Below are positions 42,001-54,000 of a stretch of 64,000 nucleotides of DNA, in pieces; positions within the stretch are counted from its first letter, which is position 1; every line of letters starts with the position of its first letter. The stretch lies in the NCBI GenBank assembly GCA_023634235.1, contig JAMKCF010000072.1:186001-250000 (forward strand), written 5' to 3'. The DNA comes from Pisaster brevispinus (lineage: Eukaryota; Echinodermata; Asteroidea; Forcipulatida; Asteriidae). Made by a program: the position numbers and the translations under genes. The notes under the pieces were generated by a model. That model worked only from the letters and a program-made list of their open reading frames with translations. It was not told the DNA's origin and made no database searches.

Positions 42001-45000
42001 TCAGCTGTTGTAATTACATCTGCAGTTGTGGTAGCTTCAGCTGTTGTAGTTACATCTGAAGTAGTGGTAGCTTCAGCTTTGGTAGTTACATCTGCAGTTG
42101 TGGTTACATCAGCTGTTGTGTAAACATCTGCAGATGTAGTAGCTTCAGCTGTGGTAGTTACATCTGCATTTGTAGTTACTTCTTCAGTTGTGGTTACAAC
42201 AGCTGTTGTAGTAACATCCGCAGTTTTGGTAGCCTCAGCTGTTGTTAGATCTACAGTTGTAGTTACATCTGCAGTTGTTGTTACATCTTCAGTTGTGGGC
42301 ACATCAGCTGTTGTGGTAACATCTGCAGTGGTAATAGCCTCAGCTGTTGTAATTACATCTGCAGTTGTGGTAGCTTCAGCTCTTGTAGTTTCATCTGAAG
42401 TAGTGGTAGCTTCAGCTTTGGTAGTTACATCTGCAGTTGTGGTTACATCAGCTGTTGTGGTAACATCTGCAGATGTAGTAGCTTCAGCTGTTGTAGTTAC
42501 ATCTGAAGTAGTGGTAGCTTCAGCTGTGGTAGTGACATCTTCAGTTGTGGTTACATCAGCTTTTGTGGTAACATCTGAAGTTGTGGTAGCTTCAGCTCTT
42601 GTAGTAATATCTTCAGTTGTGGTAACAGCTGCAGTTGTAGTAGCTTCAGATGTTGTAGTTACATCTGAAGTAGTGTTAGCTTCAGAAGTGGTAGTTACAT
42701 CTGCAGTTGTAGTTACATCTGCAGTTGTGGTTACACCAGCTGTTGTGGTAATGTCTGCCGTTTTGGTAGCTTCAGCTGAGGTAGTTAGATCTACAGTTGT
42801 AGTTACATCTGCAGTTGTTGTTACATCTTCAGTTATGGGCACATCAGCTGTTGTGGTAACATCTGTAGTTGTAATAGCCTCAGCTGTTGTAATTACATCT
42901 GCAGTTGTGGTAGCTTCAGCTGTTGTAGTTACATCTGAAGTAGTGGTAGCTTCAGCTTTGGTAGTTACATCTGCAGTTGTGGTTACATCTGCTGTTGTGT
43001 AAACATCTGCAGATGTAGTAGCTTCAGCTGTGGTAGTTACATCTGCATTTGTAGTTACTTCTTCAGTTGTGGTTACAACAGCTGTTGTGGTAACATCCGC
43101 AGTTTTGGTAGCCTCAGCTGTTGTTAGATCTACAGTTGTAGTTACATCTGCAGTTGTTGTTACATCTTCAGTTGTGGGCACATCAGCTGTTGTGGTAACA
43201 TCTGCAGTGGTAATAGCCTCAGCTGTTGTAATTACATCTGCAGTTGTGGTAGCTTCAGCTCTTGTAGTTTCATCTGAAGTAGTGGTAGCTTCAGCTTTGG
43301 TAGTTACATCTGCAGTTGTGGTTACATCAGCTGTTGTGGTAACATCTGCAGATGTAGTAGCTTCAGCTGTTGTAGTTACATCTGAAGTAGTGGTAGCTTC
43401 AGCTTTGGTAGTTACATCTTCGGTTGTAGTTACATCTGCAGTTGTGGTTACACCAGCTGTTGTGGTAACATATGCAGTTGTGGTAGCCTCAGCTGTTGTA
43501 GTTAGATCTACAGTTGTAGTTACATCTGCAGTTGTAGTTACTTCTTCAGTTGTGGTTACATCAGCTGTTGTGGTAACATCTGAAGTTGTAGTAGCCTCAG
43601 CTGTTGTAGTTACAACTGCAGTTGTACTAGCTTCAGCTGTTGTAGTTAAATCTGAAGTAGTGGTAGCTTCAGATGTGGTAGTTACAACTTCGGTTGTAGT
43701 TACATCTGCAGTTGTGATTACACCAGCTGTTCTTGTAATATCTGAAGTTGTTGTAGCTTCAGCTACTGTAGTTAAATCTGAAGTTGTAGTTACATCTGCT
43801 GTTGTGGTAGCTTTAACTGTGGAAGTTACATTTGCAGTTGTAGTTACATCTGCAATTGTGGTTACACCAGCTGTTGTGGTAACATATGCAGTTGTGGTAG
43901 CCTCAGCTGCTGTAGTTACATCTGTAGTTGTGGAAGCTTTAACTGTGGTAGTTACATCTGCAGTTGTTACATCAGCAGTGGTTACATCAGCTGTTGAGGT
44001 AACATCTGCAATTGTGGTTACACCAGCTGTTGAGGTAACATCGGCAGTTGTGGTAGCTTCGGCTTTTGAAGTTACATCCGCAGTTGTTGAAGCTTCAGCT
44101 ATTGTAGTTAGATCTACAGTTGTAGTTTCATCTGTAGTTGAGGTTACATCTTCAGTTGTGGTTACATCAGCAGCTGTGGTAATATCTGAAATTGTTGTAG
44201 TTTCAGCTGTTGTAGTTACATCTGCAGTTGTTATAGTTTCAGCTGTTGTAGTAAGATCTTCAGTTGTAGTTACATCTGCAGTTGTGGTTACACCAGCTGT
44301 TGTGGTAATATCTGCATTTGTAGTAGCCTCAGCTGTTGTAGTTACATCTGCAGTTGTGGTTACACCAAATGTTGAGGTAACATCCGCAGTTGTGGTAGCT
44401 TCGGCTTTTGTAGTTACATCCGCAGTTGTTGTAGCTTCAGGTGTTGTAGTTACATCTGCAGTTGTTGTTACATCTGCATTTGTGGTTACACCAGCTGTTG
44501 TTGTAACATCTGCAGTTGTGGTAGCCTCAACTGTTGTAAAAATTGTAATTACATTTTCAGTTGTGGTTACATCTTCAGTTGTGGTTACATCAGCTGTTGT
44601 GGTAGCTTCAGCTGTTGTAGTTACATCTGAAGTAGTGGTAGCTTCAGCTGTGGTAGTGACATCTTCAGTTGTGGTTACATCAGCTTTTGTGGTAACATCT
44701 GAAGTTGTGGTAGCTTCAGCTCTTGTAGTAATATCTTCAGTTGTGGTAACAGCTGCAGTTGTAGTAGCTTCAGATGTTGTAGTTACATCTGAAGTAGTGT
44801 TAGCTTCAGAAGTGGTAGTTACATCTGCAGTTGTAGTTACATCTGCAGTTGTGGTTACACCAGCTGTTGTGGTAATGTCTGCCGTTTTGGTAGCTTCAGC
44901 TGAGGTAGTTAGATCTACAGTTGTAGTTACATCTGCAGTTGTTGTTACATCTTCAGTTGTGGGCACATCAGCTGTTGTGGTAACATCTGTAGTTGTAATA

Positions 45001-48000
45001 GCCTCAGCTGTTGTAATTACATCTGCAGTTGTGGTAGCTTCAGCTGTTGTAGTTACATCTGAAGTAGTGGTAGCTTCAGCTTTGGTAGTTACATCTGCAG
45101 TTGTGGTTACATCAGCTGTTGTGTAAACATCTGCAGATGTAGTAGCTTCAGCTGTGGTAGTTACATCTGCAATTGTAGTTACTTCTTCAGTTGTGGTTAC
45201 AACAGCTGTTGTGGTAACATCCGCAGTTTTGGTAGCCTCAGCTGTTGTTAGATCTACAGTTGTAGTTACATCTGCAGTTGTTGTTACATCTTCAGTTGTG
45301 GGCACATCAGCTGTTGTGGTAACATCTGCAGTGGTAATAGCCTCAGCTGTTGTAATTACATCTGCAGTTGTGGTAGCTTCAGCTCTTGTAGTTTCATCTG
45401 AAGTAGTGGTAGCTTCAGCTTTGGTAGTTACATCTGCAGTTGTGGTTACATCAGCTGTTGTGGTAACATCTGCAGATGTAGTAGCTTCAGCTGTTGTAGT
45501 TACATCTGAAGTAGTGGTAGCTTCAGCTGTGGTAGTGACATCTTCAGTTGTGGTTACATCAGCTTTTGTGGTAACATCTGAAGTTGTGGTAGCTTCAGCT
45601 CTTGTAGTAATATCTTCAGTTGTGGTAACAGCTGCAGTTGTAGTAGCTTCAGATGTTGTAGTTACATCTGAAGTAGTGTTAGCTTCAGAAGTGGTAGTTA
45701 CATCTGCAGTTGTAGTTACATCTGCAGTTGTGGTTACACCAGCTGTTGTGGTAATGTCTGCCGTTTTGGTAGCTTCAGCTGAGGTAGTTAGATCTACAGT
45801 TGTAGTTACATCTGCAGTTGTTGTTACATCTTCAGTTGTGGGCACATCAGCTGTTGTGGTAACATCTGTAGTTGTAATAGCCTCAGCTGTTGTAATTACA
45901 TCTGCAGTTGTGGTAGCTTCAGCTGTTGTAGTTACATCTGAAGTTGTAGTTACATCTGCATTTGTGATTACACCAACTGTTCTGGTAATATCTGAAGATT
46001 TGGTAGCTTCAGCTAATGTAGTTACATCTGAATTTGTGGTAGCCTCAGCTATTGTAGTTACATCTGAAGTTGTAGTTACATCTGCAGTTGTGGTAGCCTC
46101 AGCTGTTGTAAAAATTGTAATTACATTTTCAGTTGTGGTTACATCTTCAGTTGTGGTTACATCAGCTGTTGTGGTAGCTTCAGCTGTTGTAGTTACATCT
46201 GAAGTTGTTGTTACATCTTCAGTTGTGGGCACATCAGCTGTTGTGGTAACATCTGTAGTTGTAATAGCCTCAGCTGTTGTAATTACATCTGCAGTTGTGG
46301 TAGCTTCAGCTGTTGTAGTTACATCTGAAGTAGTGGTAGCTTCAGCTTTGGTAGTTACATCTGCAGTTGTGGTTACATCTGCTGTTGTGTAAACATCTGC
46401 AGATGTAGTAGCTTCAGCTGTGGTAGTTACATCTGCATTTGTAGTTACTTCTTCAGTTGTGGTTACAACAGCTGTTGTGGTAACATCCGCAGTTTTGGTA
46501 GCCTCAGCTGTTGTTAGATCTACAGTTGTAGTTACATCTGCAGTTGTTGTTACATCTTCAGTTGTGGGCACATCAGCTGTTGTGGTAACATCTGCAGTGG
46601 TAATAGCCTCAGCTGTTGTAATTACATCTGCAGTTGTGGTAGCTTCAGCTCTTGTAGTTTCATCTGAAGTAGTGGTAGCTTCAGCTTTGGTAGTTACATC
46701 TGCAGTTGTGGTTACATCAGCTGTTGTGGTAACATCTGCAGATGTAGTAGCTTCAGCTGTTGTAGTTACATCTGAAGTAGTGGTAGCTTCAGCTTTGGTA
46801 GTTACATCTTCGGTTGTAGTTACATCTGCAGTTGTGGTTACACCAGCTGTTGTGGTAACATATGCAGTTGTGGTAGCCTCAGCTGTTGTAGTTAGATCTA
46901 CAGTTGTAGTTACATCTGCAGTTGTAGTTACTTCTTCAGTTGTGGTTACATCAGCTGTTGTGGTAACATCTGAAGTTGTAGTAGCCTCAGCTGTTGTAGT
47001 TACAACTGCAGTTGTACTAGCTTCAGCTGTTGTAGTTAAATCTGAAGTAGTGGTAGCTTCAGATGTGGTAGTTACAACTTCGGTTGTAGTTACATCTGCA
47101 GTTGTGATTACACCAGCTGTTCTTGTAATATCTGAAGTTGTTGTAGCTTCAGCTACTGTAGTTAAATCTGAAGTTGTAGTTACATCTGCTGTTGTGGTAG
47201 CTTTAACTGTGGAAGTTACATTTGCAGTTGTAGTTACATCTGCAATTGTGGTTACACCAGCTGTTGTGGTAACATATGCAGTTGTGGTAGCCTCAGCTGC
47301 TGTAGTTACATCTGTAGTTGTGGAAGCTTTAACTGTGGTAGTTACATTTGCAGTTGTTACATCAGCAGTGGTTACATCAGCTGTTGAGGTAACATCTGCA
47401 ATTGTGGTTACACCAGCTGTTGAGGTAACATCGGCAGTTGTGGTAGCTTCGGCTTTTGAAGTTACATCCGCAGTTGTTGAAGCTTCAGCTATTGTAGTTA
47501 GATCTATAGTTGTAGTTTCATCTGTAGTTGAGGTTACATCTTCAGTTGTGGTTACATCAGCAGCTGTGGTAATATCTGAAATTGTTGTAGTTTCAGCTGT
47601 TGTAGTTACATCTGCAGTTGTTATAGTTTCAGCTGTTGTAGTAAGATCTTCAGTTGTAGTTACATCTGCAGTTGTGGTTACACCAGCTGTTGTGGTAATA
47701 TCTGCATTTGTAGTAGCCTCAGCTGTTGTAGTTACATCTGCAGTTGTGGTTACACCAAATGTTGAGGTAACATCCGCAGTTGTGGTAGCTTCGGCTTTTG
47801 TAGTTACATCCGCAGTTGTTGTAGCTTCAGGTGTTGTAGTTACATCTGCAGTTGTTGTTACATCTGCATTTGTGGTTACACCAGCTGTTGTTGTAACATC
47901 TGCAGTTGTGGTAGCCTCAACTGTTGTAAAAATTGTAATTACATTTTCAGTTGTGGTTACATCTTCAGTTGTGGTTACATCAGCTGTTGTGGTAGCTTCA

Positions 48001-51000
48001 GCTGTTGTAGTTACATCTGAAGTAGTGGTAGCTTCAGCTGTGGTAGTGACATCTTCAGTTGTGGTTACATCAGCTTTTGTGGTAACATCTGAAGTTGTGG
48101 TAGCTTCAGCTCTTGTAGTAATATCTTCAGTTGTGGTAACAGCTGCAGTTGTAGTAGCTTCAGATGTTGTAGTTACATCTGAAGTAGTGTTAGCTTCAGA
48201 AGTGGTAGTTACATCTGCAGTTGTAGTTACATCTGCAGTTGTGGTTACACCAGCTGTTGTGGTAATGTCTGCCGTTTTGGTAGCTTCAGCTGAGGTAGTT
48301 AGATCTACAGTTGTAGTTACATCTGCAGTTGTTGTTACATCTTCAGTTGTGGGCACATCAGCTGTTGTGGTAACATCTGTAGTTGTAATAGCCTCAGCTG
48401 TTGTAATTACATCTGCAGTTGTGGTAGCTTCAGCTGTTGTAGTTACATCTGAAGTAGTGGTAGCTTCAGCTTTGGTAGTTACATCTGCAGTTGTGGTTAC
48501 ATCAGCTGTTGTGTAAACATCTGCAGATGTAGTAGCTTCAGCTGTGGTAGTTACATCTGCAATTGTAGTTACTTCTTCAGTTGTGGTTACAACAGCTGTT
48601 GTGGTAACATCCGCAGTTTTGGTAGCCTCAGCTGTTGTTAGATCTACAGTTGTAGTTACATCTGCAGTTGTTGTTACATCTTCAGTTGTGGGCACATCAG
48701 CTGTTGTGGTAACATCTGCAGTGGTAATAGCCTCAGCTGTTGTAATTACATCTGCAGTTGTGGTAGCTTCAGCTCTTGTAGTTTCATCTGAAGTAGTGGT
48801 AGCTTCAGCTTTGGTAGTTACATCTGCAGTTGTGGTTACATCAGCTGTTGTGGTAACATCTGCAGATGTAGTAGCTTCAGCTGTTGTAGTTACATCTGAA
48901 GTAGTGGTAGCTTCAGCTGTGGTAGTGACATCTTCAGTTGTGGTTACATCAGCTTTTGTGGTAACATCTGAAGTTGTGGTAGCTTCAGCTCTTGTAGTAA
49001 TATCTTCAGTTGTGGTAACAGCTGCAGTTGTAGTAGCTTCAGATGTTGTAGTTACATCTGAAGTAGTGTTAGCTTCAGAAGTGGTAGTTACATCTGCAGT
49101 TGTAGTTACATCTGCTGAGGTAGTTAGATCTACAGTTGTAGTTACATCTGCAGTTGTTGTTACATCTTCAGTTGTGGGCACATCAGCTGTTGTGGTAACA
49201 TCTGTAGTTGTAATAGCCTCAGCTGTTGTAATTACATCTGCAGTTGTGGTAGCTTCAGCTGTTGTAGTTACATCTGAAGTTGTAGTTACATCTGCATTTG
49301 TGATTACACCAACTGTTCTGGTAATATCTGAAGATTTGGTAGCTTCAGCTAATGTAGTTACATCTGAATTTGTGGTAGCCTCAGCTATTGTAGTTACATC
49401 TGAAGTTGTAGTTACATCTGCAGTTGTGGTAGCCTCAGCTGTTGTAAAAATTGTAATTACATTTTCAGTTGTGGTTACATCTTCAGTTGTGGTTACATCA
49501 GCTGTTGTGGTAGCTTCAGCTGTTGTAGTTACATCTGAAGTAGTGGTAGCTTCAGCTGTGGTAGTGACATCTTCAGTTGTGGTTACATCAGCTTTTGTGG
49601 TAACATCTGAAGTTGTGGTAGCTTCAGCTCTTGTAGTAATATCTTCAGTTGTGGTAACAGCTGCAGTTGTAGTAGCTTCAGATGTTGTAGTTACATCTGA
49701 AGTAGTGTTAGCTTCAGAAGTGGTAGTTACATCTGCAGTTGTAGTTACATCTGCAGTTGTGGTTACACCAGCTGTTGTGGTAATGTCTGCCGTTTTGGTA
49801 GCTTCAGCTGAGGTAGTTAGATCTACAGTTGTAGTTACATCTGCAGTTGTTGTTACATCTTCAGTTGTGGGCACATCAGCTGTTGTGGTAACATCTGTAG
49901 TTGTAATAGCCTCAGCTGTTGTAATTACATCTGCAGTTGTGGTAGCTTCAGCTGTTGTAGTTACATCTGAAGTAGTGGTAGCTTCAGCTTTGGTAGTTAC
50001 ATCTGCAGTTGTGGTTACATCAGCTGTTGTGTAAACATCTGCAGATGTAGTAGCTTCAGCTGTGGTAGTTACATCTGCATTTGTAGTTACTTCTTCAGTT
50101 GTGGTTACAACAGCTGTTGTGGTAACATCCGCAGTTTTGGTAGCCTCAGCTGTTGTTAGATCTACAGTTGTAGTTACATATGCAGTTGTTGTTACATCTT
50201 CAGTTGTGGGCACATCAGCTGTTGTGGTAACATCTGCAGTGGTAATAGCCTCAGCTGTTGTAATTACATCTGCAGTTGTGGTAGCTTCAGCTCTTGTAGT
50301 TTCATCTGAAGTAGTGGTAGCTTCAGCTTTGGTAGTTACATCTGCAGTTGTGGTTACATCAGCTGTTGTGGTAACATCTGCAGATGTAGTAGCTTCAGCT
50401 GTGGTAGTGACATCTTCAGTTGTGGTTACATCAGCTTTTGTGGTAACATCTGAAGTTGTGGTAGCTTCAGCTCTTGTAGTAATATCTTCAGTTGTGGTAA
50501 CAGCTGCAGTTGTAGTAGCTTCAGATGTTGTAGTTACATCTGAAGTAGTGTTAGCTTCAGAAGTGGTAGTTACATCTGCAGTTGTAGTTACATCTGCAGT
50601 TGTGGTTACACCAGCTGTTGTGGTAATGTCTGCCGTTTTGGTAGCTTCAGCTGAGGTAGTTAGATCTACAGTTGTAGTTACATCTGCAGTTGTTGTTACA
50701 TCTTCAGTTGTGGGCACATCAGCTGTTGTGGTAACATCTGTAGTTGTAATAGCCTCAGCTGTTGTAATTACATCTGCAGTTGTGGTAGCTTCAGCTGTTG
50801 TAGTTACATCTGAAGTAGTGGTAGCTTCAGCTTTGGTAGTTACATCTGCAGTTGTGGTTACATCAGCTGTTGTGTAAACATCTGCAGATGTAGTAGCTTC
50901 AGCTGTGGTAGTTACATCTGCATTTGTAGTTACTTCTTCAGTTGTGGTTACAACAGCTGTTGTGGTAACATCCGCAGTTTTGGTAGCCTCAGCTGTTGTT

Positions 51001-54000
51001 AGATCTACAGTTGTAGTTACATATGCAGTTGTTGTTACATCTTCAGTTGTGGGCACATCAGCTGTTGTGGTAACATCTGCAGTGGTAATAGCCTCAGCTG
51101 TTGTAATTACATCTGCAGTTGTGGTAGCTTCAGCTCTTGTAGTTTCATCTGAAGTAGTGGTAGCTTCAGCTTTGGTAGTTACATCTGCAGTTGTGGTTAC
51201 ATCAGCTGTTGTGGTAACATCTGCAGATGTAGTAGCTTCAGCTGTGGTAGTGACATCTTCAGTTGTGGTTACATCAGCTTTTGTGGTAACATCTGAAGTT
51301 GTGGTAGCTTCAGCTCTTGTAGTAATATCTTCAGTTGTGGTAACAGCTGCAGTTGTAGTAGCTTCAGATGTTGTAGTTACATCTGAAGTAGTGTTAGCTT
51401 CAGAAGTGGTAGTTACATCTGCAGTTGTAGTTACATCTGCAGTTGTGGTTACACCAGCTGTTGTGGTAATGTCTGCCGTTTTGGTAGCTTCAGCTGAGGT
51501 AGTTAGATCTACAGTTGTAGTTACATCTGCAGTTGTTGTTACATCTTCAGTTGTGGGCACATCAGCTGTTGTGGTAACATCTGTAGTTGTAATAGCCTCA
51601 GCTGTTGTAATTACATCTGCAGTTGTGGTAGCTTCAGCTGTTGTAGTTACATCTGAAGTAGTGGTAGCTTCAGCTTTGGTAGTTACATCTGCAGTTGTGG
51701 TTACATCAGCTGTTGTGTAAACATCTGCAGATGTAGTAGCTTCAGCTGTGGTAGTTACATCTGCATTTGTAGTTACTTCTTCAGTTGTGGTTACAACAGC
51801 TGTTGTGGTAACATCCGCAGTTTTGGTAGCCTCAGCTGTTGTTAGATCTACAGTTGTAGTTACATCTGCAGTTGTTGTTACATCTTCAGTTGTGGGCACA
51901 TCAGCTGTTGTGGTAACATCTGCAGTGGTAATAGCCTCAGCTGTTGTAATTACATCTGCAGTTGTGGTAGCTTCAGCTCTTGTAGTTTCATCTGAAGTAG
52001 TGGTAGCTTCAGCTTTGGTAGTTACATCTGCAGTTGTGGTTACATCAGCTGTTGTGGTAACATCTGCAGATGTAGTAGCTTCAGCTGTTGTAGTTACATC
52101 TGAAGTAGTGGTAGCTTCAGCTTTGGTAGTTACATCTTCGGTTGTAGTTACATCTGCAGTTGTGGTTACACCAGCTGTTGTGGTAACATATGCAGTTGTG
52201 GTAGCCTCAGCTGTTGTAGTTAGATCTACAGTTGTAGTTACATCTGCAGTTGTAGTTACTTCTTCAGTTGTGGTTACATCAGCTGTTGTGGTAACATCTG
52301 AAGTTGTAGTAGCCTCAGCTGTTGTAGTTACAACTGCAGTTGTACTAGCTTCAGCTGTTGTAGTTAAATCTGAAGTAGTGGTAGCTTCAGATGTGGTAGT
52401 TACAACTTCGGTTGTAGTTACATCTGCAGTTGTGATTACACCAGCTGTTCTTGTAATATCTGAAGTTGTTGTAGCTTCAGCTACTGTAGTTAAATCTGAA
52501 GTTGTAGTTACATCTGCTGTTGTGGTAGCTTTAACTGTGGAAGTTACATTTGCAGTTGTAGTTACATCTGCAATTGTGGTTACATCAGCTGTTGTGGTAA
52601 CATATGCAGTTGTGGTAGCCTCAGCTGCTGTAGTTACATCTGTAGTTGTGGAAGCTTTAACTGTGGTAGTTACATCTGCAGTTGTTACATCAGCAGTGGT
52701 TACATCAGCTGTTGAGGTAACATCTGCAATTGTGGTTACCCCAGCTGTTGAGGTAACATCCGCAGTTGTGGTAGCTTCGGCTTTTGAAGTTACATCCGCA
52801 GTTGTTGAAGCTTCAGCTATTGTAGTTAGATCTACAGTTGTAGTTTCATCTGTAGTTGAGGTTACATCTTCAGTTGTGGTTACATCAGCAGCTGTGGTAA
52901 TATCTGAAGTTGTTGTAGTTTCAGCTGTTGTAGTTACATCTGCAGTTGTTATAGTTTCAGCTGTTGTAGTAAGATCTTCAGTTGTAGTTACATCTGCAGT
53001 TGTGGTTACACCAGCTGTTGTGGTAATATCTGCATTTGTAGTAGCCTCAGCTGTTGTAGTTACATCTGCAGTTGTGGTAGTTTCAGCTGATGTAGTTTGA
53101 TCTACAGTTGTAATTACATCTGCAGTTGTGGTTACATCTTCAGTTGTGGTTACATCAGCTGTTGTGGTGACATCTGCAGTTGTAGTAGTCTCATCTGTTG
53201 TAGTTACAACTGCAGTTATAGTAGCTTCAGCTAAGGTAGTTAAATCTCCAATTGTGGTAGCTTCAGCTGTTGTAGTTACATCTGCAGTTGTGGTTACACC
53301 AGCTGTTGAGGTAACATCCGCAGTTGTGGTAGCTTCGTCTTTTGTAGTTACATCCGCGGTTGTTGTAGCTTCAGGTGTTGTAGTTACATCTGCATTTGTT
53401 GTTACATCGGCAACTGTGGTTACACCAGCTGTTGTGGTAACATCTGCAGTTGTGGTATCCTCAGCTGTTGTATTTACATCTGCAGTTGTGGTAGCTTTAG
53501 CTGTTGTAGTTAGATCTACAGTTTTAGTTACATCTGCAGTTGTAGTTACATCTTCAGTTATGGTTATATCAGCTGTTATGGTAACATCTGCAGTTGGGGT
53601 AGCCTCATCTGTTGTAGTTACAACTGCAGTTGTAGTACCTTCAGCTGTTGTAGTTACATCTGAAGTAGTGATAGCTTCAGCTGTAGTAGTAACATCTTCG
53701 GTTGTGGTTACATTTGCAGTTGTGGTTACACCAGCTGTTGTGGTAATATCTGAAGTTGTGGCAGTTTTAGCTTTTGTAGTTACATCTGCAGCTGTTGTAG
53801 CTTCAGGTGTTGTACTTACACCTGCCGTTGTTGTTACATCTGCAATTGTGGTTACATCAGCTGTTGTGGTAGCCGCAGCTGTTGTAGTTACATCTGCAAT
53901 TGCGGTTACACTAGCTTTTGTGGTAACATCTGCAGTTGTGGTTACATCAGCTGTTGTGGTAACATCTGCAGTTGTGGTAGCTTCAGCTTTAGTAGTTACA

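Noticed and set aside
16876..42123. Plus-strand 8,415-codon Val/Ser/Ala-rich protein, and its relatives at 19-3162, 3169-11493, 11509-15711 and 42151-56673.
   Set aside because: These are all one frame repeatedly broken by stops, antisense to the unbroken Thr-rich frame. They have no plus-strand splice signals and would make an implausible hydrophobic product.
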